Shown here: in pieces, positions 6,381 to 13,562 of the stretch
How positions within the stretch are numbered: position 1 is the stretch's first letter
How the letters are laid out: every line of letters begins with the position of its first letter
DNA from: an uncultured Bacteroidales bacterium
Lineage (GTDB): Bacteria; Bacteroidota; Bacteroidia; Bacteroidales; F082
DNA length: 13,642 nucleotides
Assembly: GCA_937902805.1 (NCBI GenBank)
Contig: CALEMB010000011.1
Coordinates: forward strand, 1-13,642
Direction: 5' to 3'
Notes under the pieces: generated by a model
What the model was told of the DNA's origin: nothing
The model's database searches: none
The model's input: only the letters and a program-made list of their open reading frames with translations
Program-made: the position numbers and the translations under genes

Positions 6381-6905
6381 ATGAAAAAAGAAGATTGTTT
6401 TTATTTGGGCAAAGTCGTCAAGACCCACGGCCTGAAAGGGGAGGTGACCCTCAAAATTGATGCCGACGACCCATCGGCATACGTCGACATGAAGCATTTC
6501 TTCCTCGAAATCAACAAGGTGCTCACGCCGTTCTTTGTGGAGAAAATCACGCCGAGTGGCGATAAGTTTTATGTGGCCATTCAAGATATCAAGACGATTG
6601 AAACAGCGCAGAATCTGGTCGGGAAGACTGTCTATTTGCCTATGGAGATGCTACCCAAACTTAGCGGCAAGCAGTTCTATTTCCATGAGATTGTGGGCTT
6701 TACCGTAATCGACACAGAAAAGGGCGAGCTGGGACCTGTCACCGAGGTGCTGGAATACCCCACACAGGCCATCCTGCAAATCATGAAGGGCAAGAAGGAA
6801 ATCCTCATCCCCATCCTCGACCAAGTGATTCAGCGCGTCGACCGAGATAAGAAAATACTTGAAATAACCGCTCCAGAAGGTTTGATAGACATGTACTTGC
6901 AATGA
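6381..6905 (+). CDS. rimM: Ribosome maturation factor RimM
   Basis: RimM binds ribosomal protein S19 and helps mature the head of the 30S subunit. The 174 residues show both family domains. The RimM beta-barrel (about 1-90) opens with FYLGKVVKTHGLKGEVTL and includes the GDKFYVAIQDIKTIETAQ stretch. The PRC-barrel (about 95-170) has the typical close LIPILDQVIQRVDRDKKILE followed by EGL. Length is normal. ATG 6381 is chosen because the family N-terminus starts there; the longer frame from 6201 would run through the palindromic repeat. The stop codon overlaps the trmN6 start (ATGA, 6902-6905), so the two genes are translationally coupled. In many bacteria rimM lies with rpsP, trmD and rplS; here it is with another RNA-modification gene instead. 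Confidence 0.95.
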   Translation: MKKEDCFYLGKVVKTHGLKGEVTLKIDADDPSAYVDMKHFFLEINKVLTPFFVEKITPSGDKFYVAIQDIKTIETAQNLVGKTVYLPMEMLPKLSGKQFYFHEIVGFTVIDTEKGELGPVTEVLEYPTQAILQIMKGKKEILIPILDQVIQRVDRDKKILEITAPEGLIDMYLQ

Positions 6906-7615
6906 CCGATGCGCGCCCCTTCCACTTCAAGCATTTCAGCCTCTTTCATCACCGCTCGACGATGAAGGTGGGCACCGATGCCATTCTGCTCGGTCGCTGG
7001 GTGGAGGTGAATCCGACGGATGTGGCACTTGACATAGGCACAGGTTGTGGCCTGCTGCCGCTGATGCTCTCGCAAAAAGGTGTGACCCATGTGGATGCCG
7101 TCGACATCGACAAGGCCTCAATAGAAGAGGCTACCATCAACTTCGAGGCTTCGCAGTGGCGTGAGCATTTGAAGGCCTGCCTTTCGGACATTGTTGATTT
7201 CCAAACGGATAAAAAGTATGATTTGATTGTTTCCAACCCACCGTTTTTCAACCGTGACTCCAAGTGTGACTCCGATCGCAAAAGCCGTGCGCGCCACAAC
7301 GATGCGGGCTTGTCGTACGCCACGATTTGCTCGGTGGCTGTCCGACTGATGCAGCCCGATGGACGCTTTGCTTTGGTGCTGCCCCTCAATGTGATGGATG
7401 CATTCTTAAAGGAAGCCGAAAAATCGGGATTATACCTTCACAAACGAATGACCATCATTCCCATAGAAGGGAAAGAACCCAATCGTGTCAACCTTGAATT
7501 GGGGTTTGTGCCTGTGCCTGAAGTAGGAGAGGAAACCTTTGTCATCCGCGATGCGGACAAGCGTTTCACGCCTCAATACAATGAGTTCCTGAAGGAGTTT
7601 TATTTGGGGCTTTAG
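6902..7615 (+). CDS. trmN6: tRNA1(Val) (adenine37-N6)-methyltransferase, TrmN6/YfiC family
   Basis: Predicted SAM-dependent enzyme making m6A at position 37 of tRNA-Val. The 237 residues carry the family N-terminus (FKHFSLFHHRSTMKVGTDAILLGRW, split here as residues 9-20 and 21-33), SAM motif I DIGTGCG (44-50), an acidic strand end VDID (67-70), and the N6-adenine catalytic motif NPPFF (112-116). After it comes a basic segment (SRARHND) typical of the family, and the C-terminal Rossmann strands end near residue 200. The start overlaps rimM by 4 nt, so the two are expressed together. Assignment to the YfiC family is good by eye; the exact tRNA target is from the family, not shown here. Confidence 0.88.
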   Translation: MTDARPFHFKHFSLFHHRSTMKVGTDAILLGRWVEVNPTDVALDIGTGCGLLPLMLSQKGVTHVDAVDIDKASIEEATINFEASQWREHLKACLSDIVDFQTDKKYDLIVSNPPFFNRDSKCDSDRKSRARHNDAGLSYATICSVAVRLMQPDGRFALVLPLNVMDAFLKEAEKSGLYLHKRMTIIPIEGKEPNRVNLELGFVPVPEVGEETFVIRDADKRFTPQYNEFLKEFYLGL

Positions 7616-7652
7616 GTCCCTGAGCCTGAGCCTGTCGAAGGGTCGAAGGGCC
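7616..7652. repeat. CCTGAG/TCGAAGGG dispersed-repeat variant between convergent genes
   Basis: This 37-nt spacer resembles the widespread intergenic motif CCCTGAGCCTGTCGAAGGG, but both halves are doubled. CCTGAG occurs in tandem at 7619-7624 and 7625-7630, and TCGAAGGG in tandem at 7635-7642 and 7643-7650. Only CCCT/AGGG can pair, so it is a weak hairpin. It fills nearly the whole gap between the stops of trmN6 (7615) and the barrel gene (7660). Confidence 0.55.
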
Positions 7653-7659
7653 GTCTGTT

Positions 7660-8502
7660 TTAGTTTGAGCCTTTCTTCGAGCCTTCCTTATTCGCCTTGC
7701 TCCTGTGCTCATTGAAGATATACACCACGCGCAAAGTGATGCTGTTGTTGTATTGCAGGCGGATTTGGTTGGCCAACTGGAGACCTTCGTCGGTGTAGAA
7801 CATCCTGGTGCGGATGGGGCGAAGCGAATACTGGTAGCGTAACTCCGCGTGGATGCCTTCCCATATCCTTACCCTCAAGTCGGCGCAGATGTTGAAGTCG
7901 TAAGGGCGGTAGGAATGGGAATTGTCAATCACGGAGGAGATGAGGACGGTGTCGGGGATGCCTGCTGAACGGATGACTTTGTCCAGCTCGTCAATGTCGC
8001 TGATACGGCTGATGTTGGGCATGCGATCTTCGTTTTCCCTCCAGTGCAAATTGCCGTCTCCAATGGCGATGCCCGTCGATTCCCCGTTGTTTCTCTCGTC
8101 GAGGTAGACGATGCGCCCAAAGGAGGCGCCGAGGCCGATGCTATATCTGTCCTTGTCGGTGAAATAAAGCATCAAAGGAATCTCCGCATAGTTGAGTTTC
8201 AGGTTATAGGCGTAAGGATAAGTGCTGTTGGAAGTGTTGGCATAGCGCTTGAAGGCGCCTTTTTGGTTGAAGAGCACCTCAAGGCCGACATCCATGGTGA
8301 AGTTGTTCACGCTGACGATGGGGATCAAGGCACCGGCGCCGGCGTGGATGCCGAATCTTCTATAGCCATAGCATTCGTCGCCGTCCACCTGACAGGCGTT
8401 GCCGCCAAAGAACACCTCACCCTTGACGATTTGGGCACGAAGCAGGGTGGGGGCAAGCATCAACAATGCCAATATTACGGAAATTGTTCTGAATCTCTTC
8501 AT
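7660..8502 (-). CDS. Outer-membrane beta-barrel protein, PorT/OMP_b-brl_2 family
   Basis: A 280-residue exported protein with a signal peptide (MKRFRTISVILALLMLAPTLLRAQ, split MKRFRTISVILA / LLMLAPTLLRAQ; cleavage before Q24). The mature start has the Bacteroidetes barrel signature (QVDGDE, then YGYRRFGIHAGAG). Alternating strands follow, such as DVGLEVLFNQKGA, LNYAEIPLMLYF and YSIGLGASFGRIVY, typical of eight-stranded PF13568 barrels. The function of this family is mostly unknown. Two cysteines flank the QVDGD motif and could form a disulfide. After the last strand (TLRVVYIF) a basic tail of about 18 residues (NEHRSKANKEG and on) extends beyond the usual aromatic end, so the C-terminus is odd for a barrel. 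ATG 8502 is chosen for the signal peptide. It lies 77 nt after the C10 peptidase gene on the same strand, with its own -7 box between. Confidence 0.75.
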   Translation of the reverse strand: MKRFRTISVILALLMLAPTLLRAQIVKGEVFFGGNACQVDGDECYGYRRFGIHAGAGALIPIVSVNNFTMDVGLEVLFNQKGAFKRYANTSNSTYPYAYNLKLNYAEIPLMLYFTDKDRYSIGLGASFGRIVYLDERNNGESTGIAIGDGNLHWRENEDRMPNISRISDIDELDKVIRSAGIPDTVLISSVIDNSHSYRPYDFNICADLRVRIWEGIHAELRYQYSLRPIRTRMFYTDEGLQLANQIRLQYNNSITLRVVYIFNEHRSKANKEGSKKGSN

Positions 8503-8560
8503 GTTCTCTCGATTTGATAGGATAAACTGATTTGTCGCGGTTTTATTGCAAAACGCGCTG

Positions 8561-8568
8561 CAAAAGTA
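8561..8568 (-). promoter_or_regulatory. Putative promoter (-7 box) of the barrel gene
   Basis: The minus strand reads TACTTTTG, an exact TAnnTTTG match, about 58 nt before ATG 8502 and just after the C10 peptidase stop. No good -33 box was found. Read-through from the peptidase gene is also possible. Confidence 0.4.
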
Positions 8569-8579
8569 CAAAATCATTT

Positions 8580-11021
8580 TCAATTCAGTCGCTGCCCTGT
8601 CACGGTGTAGCGTTTCCCGTCCTTGATGATGACGATCTTTCCGTTTTCAAACACTTTTTGGACGGCTTGTTCGGGCGTTTCTTGGCCGTTTTCATCGATG
8701 CCGTAGTCCGTCTTTTCGATGAAGTCGGACCAGATGATTTCCGATTCGATGCCGTTGTAATAGACTTCGCTGATGCCGAAACGATACAATCCGGCATAGG
8801 TTTCGTTCCAGGTTGAGTCGATGAAGGAAGTGCCTGTATATTCATCGGCAAGCAACACCGTGTTTCCTTCGCTGTCGCCGCGATAAAGCCGATAGTGCAT
8901 AATAGGAGACAAATGACACGCGATCTCGTAAATGTAAATCCAATGGTTTCCAGTCCCATAGTCCTCGACAATTATAAAAAGGGCGTCTTTGCCGTCGTAT
9001 TTTCCGATGGAAGCATCCATGGCACGGCCTGTATAATCCAGTCTCGCTATAGGATTGGTGTTCAGTTTGTCGTTGAGAATGTCGTAATCGTATATGACAC
9101 CTTCGCAGCACATCAATAAATGAGGGTTCCCGTCTTTGGCTGTAATGCTTCCAAATCCTTTGAAATTATATTGCATTGATGATGGTATTGTTGTGCCACC
9201 TATCGATTCGCCTAGGCGCGATTGCAAATATAAACGGTCGCTGGGATAGTATTTCAAAAGCCAAAAGCCATCATAATAAGCGTCGTATGCACATTTGGAA
9301 AATTGCCGATTCATCATATTGGTGCTGTCGACAAGCGTTTTGTTGTTAAAATCATAACAATACAAGTGGCAAATATCATAGGATGCAGTGTTTTTGCTGC
9401 AATAAAAATAGTTTCCGTCACATGTCAGTCCTTCGGGTCTGGCTCCGTCAATATTAAAGGCTTCAATCATTTCACCATCCATCGTGTATTTTCTGAACAT
9501 GTATGGGCTGCCATACCAATAGGGGAAGGCGGTATAAATGTATTCACCATCCGTTGTCACCAGGTTCTCCTCGTCGATTCTGAATTGGTTCAATAGTGTC
9601 CATTCGTGCTCGCCATCGAAGTTCCACGACAGGCTGACGTATGGGCTGTTCACATCGTTTGTGTCAGGTGCATGATGCGCTGTAATATCCTTTATTGGTT
9701 TATAGGAAAAGCAGGCCTCGATGCCATCAACATCATTGTTGATTATAAAGGAATAAATTGAGTCGTATGATATAACCCCGCCGTCTTTCTTCCAAAGGAG
9801 AAACTCGCAGTTTTCGTTGGGCACTGCGGTAAGCGTGCATCGTTCACCGAGATGGTATTCCCCTGTTCCTTTGATGGTACCTGCCGTGGGTGGATAAGGC
9901 GTGGCTTCCACAATCCAAGGCTCAAATTGCGGGATGATGTCGAAAACGGCGTAATGGTTCTCGTTGAATTCATAACCGATGGGGTTCAGGTTTCCCAAGG
10001 CAAAATAACCATTGGCACGGCCCCAGCCCCAGTTGAAATGCAGCAGGTTGTTGTCGTCATAGCCGTCGCATACAAAGGCATGTCCTCCATCGTCACCGTG
10101 TCCTGCATAAAGCACAGGACGTTGCTCGTCAAGGCTGTTTTTCAACATGGAAAGCCATTCGTCATTTGTGTAATCGTCTTTCTTTTCCCTGTGGATGCGT
10201 CGGGAATAGTTGAAATAGCGTTTCATTGCATCGGGTACGTCATTGGAAGAGGCTCCTGAACCGTTTGTGGTGTATTCCATATCCACCGAAACGCCACAAT
10301 GGTACAGCAATGTCGCCACAGCCTCGATTTCTGCTTCGCTTGAAGTCTCAGTCAACGAGTCGGGCATGTGGTCCCAATCGTAAACGGTGTTGCCGAAATC
10401 AGCGGAAATCGTGATGCCTTGGTTGGAATAGGAGTGGTTGCCAAAGCCCGAGGCGGGGTATTTCCAATAGTGCATGATTTGTCCCATAGCCACTGCCACG
10501 CAGCCCACTTCAGCATGGTCGCAGGGACCGGTCATGGTGGGGCATAGGCTGTTGTAGCGGCAGCCTTGGTGCCACATTTCGGTTAGCAAAGGCTCCACTG
10601 CCCGGGTGGATTTTTGGTCGTTGAGCCGCCCTGTGGCTTTCACCAATGCCCATTGCCTTGCCGTGTTTTCGTCTGCTTCAATATGATTCTCGATTCCGTA
10701 TTGGATTCTGGCGGCGAAATCTTGCAGGTATTCCTCCATCTGCACGGGGACATTGTCAGGGTCGAATCGTCCTTCGTGGGAATAGCCGATGATGGGTGTT
10801 TCGCAGTCGTTGGCTGAAACGATGACGAAGCCGTTTGAGGTGTTGAAAACGTAGAAAGCGGGTGTTGCTTTGTCCGTTGGGTAGGTGGTGACAAATTGCA
10901 ATTCGTTGGCGCCCATGAACTTGGCGGCAACGGACTGTGCCGTTTGCAGGTCGACGGGATGTGCGACTGAAGTAAGGAACAACCCGAAAAGGGCGATGCT
11001 AAGTAAAAAAGGCTTTTTCAT
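8580..11021 (-). CDS. Secreted C10-family cysteine peptidase with repeat, propeller-like and Fn3-like domains
   Basis: An 813-residue exported protease related to streptopain (SpeB), Prevotella interpain A and P. gingivalis PrtT. It has a signal peptide (1-20) and a prodomain of the Spi/I69 inhibitor type (about 21-125). The catalytic domain (about 144-365) has nucleophile C174 in VGCVAVAMGQIMHYW, H314 in GGHAFVCDGY, and the NWGWG motif at 330-334. Residues about 368-440 look like a bacterial surface-repeat domain (EATPYPPTAGTI, then a TAVPNENCEF stretch). About 455-700 is rich in short beta-strand units and may be a propeller. About 700-775 resembles Fn3 (LYRGDSEGNTVLL, then YAGLYRFGISEVYYNG). 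The end (GKIVIIKDGKRYTVTGQRLN) resembles a short tail seen on other Bacteroidales secreted proteins and may be a sorting signal; that is inference. ATG 11021 is chosen for the signal peptide and promoter. Confidence 0.88.
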   Translation of the reverse strand: MKKPFLLSIALFGLFLTSVAHPVDLQTAQSVAAKFMGANELQFVTTYPTDKATPAFYVFNTSNGFVIVSANDCETPIIGYSHEGRFDPDNVPVQMEEYLQDFAARIQYGIENHIEADENTARQWALVKATGRLNDQKSTRAVEPLLTEMWHQGCRYNSLCPTMTGPCDHAEVGCVAVAMGQIMHYWKYPASGFGNHSYSNQGITISADFGNTVYDWDHMPDSLTETSSEAEIEAVATLLYHCGVSVDMEYTTNGSGASSNDVPDAMKRYFNYSRRIHREKKDDYTNDEWLSMLKNSLDEQRPVLYAGHGDDGGHAFVCDGYDDNNLLHFNWGWGRANGYFALGNLNPIGYEFNENHYAVFDIIPQFEPWIVEATPYPPTAGTIKGTGEYHLGERCTLTAVPNENCEFLLWKKDGGVISYDSIYSFIINNDVDGIEACFSYKPIKDITAHHAPDTNDVNSPYVSLSWNFDGEHEWTLLNQFRIDEENLVTTDGEYIYTAFPYWYGSPYMFRKYTMDGEMIEAFNIDGARPEGLTCDGNYFYCSKNTASYDICHLYCYDFNNKTLVDSTNMMNRQFSKCAYDAYYDGFWLLKYYPSDRLYLQSRLGESIGGTTIPSSMQYNFKGFGSITAKDGNPHLLMCCEGVIYDYDILNDKLNTNPIARLDYTGRAMDASIGKYDGKDALFIIVEDYGTGNHWIYIYEIACHLSPIMHYRLYRGDSEGNTVLLADEYTGTSFIDSTWNETYAGLYRFGISEVYYNGIESEIIWSDFIEKTDYGIDENGQETPEQAVQKVFENGKIVIIKDGKRYTVTGQRLN

Positions 11022-11050
11022 CTGGATTGTGCTATTTGTCGTTTCAGCTG

Positions 11051-11081
11051 CAAAAATATATGTTTTATTCCAGAAAAGCAA
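11051..11081 (-). promoter_or_regulatory. Putative promoter of the C10 peptidase gene
   Basis: The minus strand reads TATTTTTG (11051-11058), with TTG at 11079-11081, a 20-nt spacer. The leader before ATG 11021 is about 24 nt. The -33 side touches an 18-bp perfect A/T palindrome (GTTTTTTTG-CAAAAAAAC, 11082-11099). Confidence 0.5.
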
Positions 11082-11091
11082 GTTTTTTTGC

Positions 11092-11189
11092 AAAAAAACA
11101 CGCTTTGCGTCATTGCGAGGCACGAAGCAATTATGGCAACGGTTCTTATACCCTGGATTGCTTCACTCCGTTCGCAATGACGCGAAGCG
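11092..11189 (-). terminator. Intrinsic terminator of tex, made from a palindromic repeat
   Basis: Starting 4 nt after the tex stop, the minus strand forms a long hairpin from arms 11172-11189 and 11101-11118. They match at 17 of 18 positions when inverted, with outer ends CGCTT(C/T)GCGTCATTGCGA. Two bases later comes an uninterrupted run of seven T (11098-11092). A GC-containing stem plus a T-run is a good rho-independent terminator. In the reverse direction there is no T-run. Confidence 0.65.
11101..11189. repeat. 89-bp palindromic repeat (CGTCATTGCG family)
   Basis: Besides the outer 18-bp arms it has an inner pair, GAAGCAAT (11124-11131) and ATTGCTTC (11157-11164). The combination of GCGTCATTGCGA ends with inner GAAGCAAT belongs to a dispersed repeat class found between genes in many bacteria. 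It shares its end sequence and size with 6250-6336. Confidence 0.7.
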
Positions 11190-11193
11190 GCAG

Positions 11194-13329
11194 TCAAAGT
11201 TTCATGGTTAGACTGATTCTGTTTCTGTTCACATCGACTTCCAAAACTTTTACACGAACCTTTTGGTTAAGGTGTACCACCTCGTTCGGGTCTTTGATGT
11301 AGTGGTCGGCCATCTGGCTGATGTGGACGAGGCCATCCTGGTGTACGCCGATGTCGACAAAGGCACCGAAGGCGGTGATGTTGGTGACGATGCCGTTGAG
11401 GGTCATGCCTGCGCGCAGGTCGTTGATGGTGCGGATGTTCTTGTCGAACTCGAAGGCTTCGAAGGTCTTTCTAGGGTCGCGGCCAGGTTTGTCCAACTCG
11501 GCAAGGATGTCGTTGATGGTTTCCAAGCCGAAGTCCTGTTCCACAAAATCGTTGGGCTTGATTTTCGCGATGAGTTCCTTGTTGCCGATAAGGTCTTTCA
11601 CCTTCACGTTCAACGACTTGGCCATCTTCTCCACAATGTGGTAGCTCTCAGGATGGACGGCACTTTGGTCCAGTGGATTATCGCCATTATGGATGCGAAG
11701 GAAACCGGCGCATTGCTCGAAAGCCTTGTCGCCGAGGCGCGGCACTTCCTTAAGTTGCTTGCGGTTCTTGAACCCGCCTTGTTCCTCGCGGTATTGGATG
11801 ATGTTGGAAGCTAAGGAAGGTCCCACGCCGCTCACGTATGACAGCAGCTGTTGGCTTGCGGTGTTGAGCTCCACGCCGACGGCGTTCACGCAGCTCTCCA
11901 CAGTCTGGTCGAGGCTCTCGCTGAGTTTCTTTTGGTCCACGTCGTGTTGGTATTGTCCCACGCCGATGCTTTTTGGGTCAATCTTCACCAACTCGGCCAA
12001 GGGGTCCATCAGTCTGCGACCGATGCTGACCGCGCCGCGCACGGTGATGTCGTAGTCGGGAAACTCGTCACGGGCGATTTTGGAGGCGGAATAGACCGAT
12101 GCGCCGCTCTCGCTCACCATCACGGCCATCAGGTCGCGATCGAACTTGATGCTGCGGATGAAGTCCTCGGTCTCGCGTCCCGCCGTGCCGTTGCCGATGG
12201 CGATGACCTTGATGCGATAGGCGTCCACAAGGCTCTTGATTTTGCGCATGGCGCCTGCGGTGTCCGACTTGGGCGGGTGAGGGTAGATGGTCTCGTTGTG
12301 AAGCAAAGTGCCTGTCTCGCTCAGCACCACCACCTTGCAGCCTGTGCGGAAGCCTGGGTCGATGGCTAAGACGCGCTTTTGGCCCATGGGGGCAGCGAGG
12401 AGCAGCTGCTTCAGGTTCTCGGCGAAGACGCGGATGGCGGTCTCGTCGGCCTTCTCTTTGTAATAATTGCGGATCTCGGTCTCGATGCTCGGCTCCAGGA
12501 GGCGTTTCCATGAGTCGGCGATGGCCTCGCGCACGAGCTCCGAAGATTCGTTGTCGTTCTTCAGGAAGATGCTCTCCAAGGAACCCAATACGAAATCATC
12601 GTCCACCTTGATTTTCAGCTTCACCATACCTTCGTCCTCGGCGCGGAACAGGGCCAAAAGACGATGCGAGGGCGCTTGCGAGATGGGCTCGCGGAAATCG
12701 AAATACTGCTGGTAGGTCTTGCCTTCCTCTTCCTTGCCTTTGATGACGGTGGAGTTGATGTCGCCCTGCAAGTGGAAAATCTTGCGGATGCGGTTGCGCC
12801 CGTTGATGTTCTCGGAGACCCACTCGGCCATGATGTCCTTCGCGCCTTGCAGGGCTTCCTCCACATCGTTGACGCCCTTGCCGGCATTGACATAGCGTGC
12901 GGCGAGGCGGTCCACAAAGTCCACGTTCTGCGCCATAATCTGTGCGGCAAGCGGCTCGAGGCCTTTCTCGCGGGCGATGGCGGCGCGGGTGCGGCGCTTG
13001 GGCTTGTAGGGGAGGTAGAGATCCTCAACTTCTTGCAAGGTTTTGGCGTTCAGTATCTTCTGTTCCAACTCGGGCGTGAGCTTCTCCTGCTCACGGATGG
13101 AGGCGATGACACTCTCCTTACGTTTTTGTAATTCAACGAGTTGTTCGAGGCGTTTTTGCACGGCGGCCACGTTTTCTTCGTTCATCGTGCCTGTCATTTC
13201 CTTGCGGTAGCGTGCGATGAAGGGGATGGTGGCGCCTTCGTCCAAAAGGCGTATGACGTTGGCCACATGAAGCGCGGCCAAACCGAGTTCCTGCGCAATC
13301 TGCGGTGCGAAATCTATCGTGTTATGCAT
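11194..13329 (-). CDS. tex: Tex family RNA-binding transcription accessory protein
   Basis: Tex is a conserved cytosolic nucleic-acid-binding protein linked to transcription and RNA handling (YhgF in E. coli, Spt6-related). The 711 residues cover the full family layout. The N-terminal helical domain includes ATIPFIARYRKEMTG and the LEDLYLPYKPKRRT-type segment (here VEDLYLPYKPKRRTRA). A YqgF/RNase H-like domain (about 318-450) starts RVLAIDPGFRTGCK. A helix-hairpin-helix pair (about 485-560) contains YVSGVGPSLASNI and the VPRLGDKAFEQCAGFLRI element. A C-terminal S1 domain (about 640-711) has GIVTNITAFGAFVDIGVHQD. Length and ends look complete, stopping right after the S1 domain. ATG 13329 lies about 20 nt after a -7 box. 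Single gene, ended by the palindrome 4 nt downstream. Confidence 0.96.
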   Translation of the reverse strand: MHNTIDFAPQIAQELGLAALHVANVIRLLDEGATIPFIARYRKEMTGTMNEENVAAVQKRLEQLVELQKRKESVIASIREQEKLTPELEQKILNAKTLQEVEDLYLPYKPKRRTRAAIAREKGLEPLAAQIMAQNVDFVDRLAARYVNAGKGVNDVEEALQGAKDIMAEWVSENINGRNRIRKIFHLQGDINSTVIKGKEEEGKTYQQYFDFREPISQAPSHRLLALFRAEDEGMVKLKIKVDDDFVLGSLESIFLKNDNESSELVREAIADSWKRLLEPSIETEIRNYYKEKADETAIRVFAENLKQLLLAAPMGQKRVLAIDPGFRTGCKVVVLSETGTLLHNETIYPHPPKSDTAGAMRKIKSLVDAYRIKVIAIGNGTAGRETEDFIRSIKFDRDLMAVMVSESGASVYSASKIARDEFPDYDITVRGAVSIGRRLMDPLAELVKIDPKSIGVGQYQHDVDQKKLSESLDQTVESCVNAVGVELNTASQQLLSYVSGVGPSLASNIIQYREEQGGFKNRKQLKEVPRLGDKAFEQCAGFLRIHNGDNPLDQSAVHPESYHIVEKMAKSLNVKVKDLIGNKELIAKIKPNDFVEQDFGLETINDILAELDKPGRDPRKTFEAFEFDKNIRTINDLRAGMTLNGIVTNITAFGAFVDIGVHQDGLVHISQMADHYIKDPNEVVHLNQKVRVKVLEVDVNRNRISLTMKL

Positions 13330-13348
13330 ATTTTCGAATTTTAGAATG

Positions 13349-13356
13349 CAAAATTA
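13349..13356 (-). promoter_or_regulatory. Putative promoter (-7 box) of tex
   Basis: The minus strand reads TAATTTTG, an exact TAnnTTTG match, leaving a leader of about 14 nt before ATG 13329. No -33 box was recognised. The 11-bp repeat array begins about 60 bp upstream of it. Confidence 0.45.
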
Positions 13357-13414
13357 CTTTTTTCTTTGATTGTTATAGTGGTTAGTTGTTGTTTTCTTTT
13401 TATTCGTTTTTGGG

Positions 13415-13513
13415 TCAGAGCCAAGTCATAGGTAAGTCAGAGTTGTATCAGAGTTGTATCAGAGTTAGACAGCATCGGAGTCAGTGTTGCGCAGAAGTGA
13501 AGTCAGCGTTAGA
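13415..13513. repeat. Degenerate 11-bp-period tandem array, nine units
   Basis: Units start every 11 bp at 13415, 13426, 13437, 13448, 13459, 13470, 13481, 13492 and 13503. Seven of nine start with TCA. The consensus is TCAGAGTTnnA; units three and four are identical (TCAGAGTTGTA). The units at 13470 and 13492 carry the CAG one base early. No gene was recognised here. The array lies between the tex promoter and the 19-bp array. Confidence 0.7.
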
Positions 13514-13562
13514 CGGTATTTCCGTGTCCCCTGTACTGGAGCTGGCTGACGATCCAGTCGTT

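Noticed and set aside
7616..7659. Strong bidirectional terminator between trmN6 and the barrel gene
   Set aside because: Only four base pairs can form and there is no clean T-run on either side.
11022..11123. N-terminal extension of the C10 peptidase
   Set aside because: The extension is translated from the palindromic repeat and promoter, upstream of a normal signal peptide.
11263..12369. Long plus-strand open frames opposite tex
   Set aside because: Tex is a clear full-length conserved gene; these are antisense frames in a GC-rich codon pattern, without promoters or family matches.
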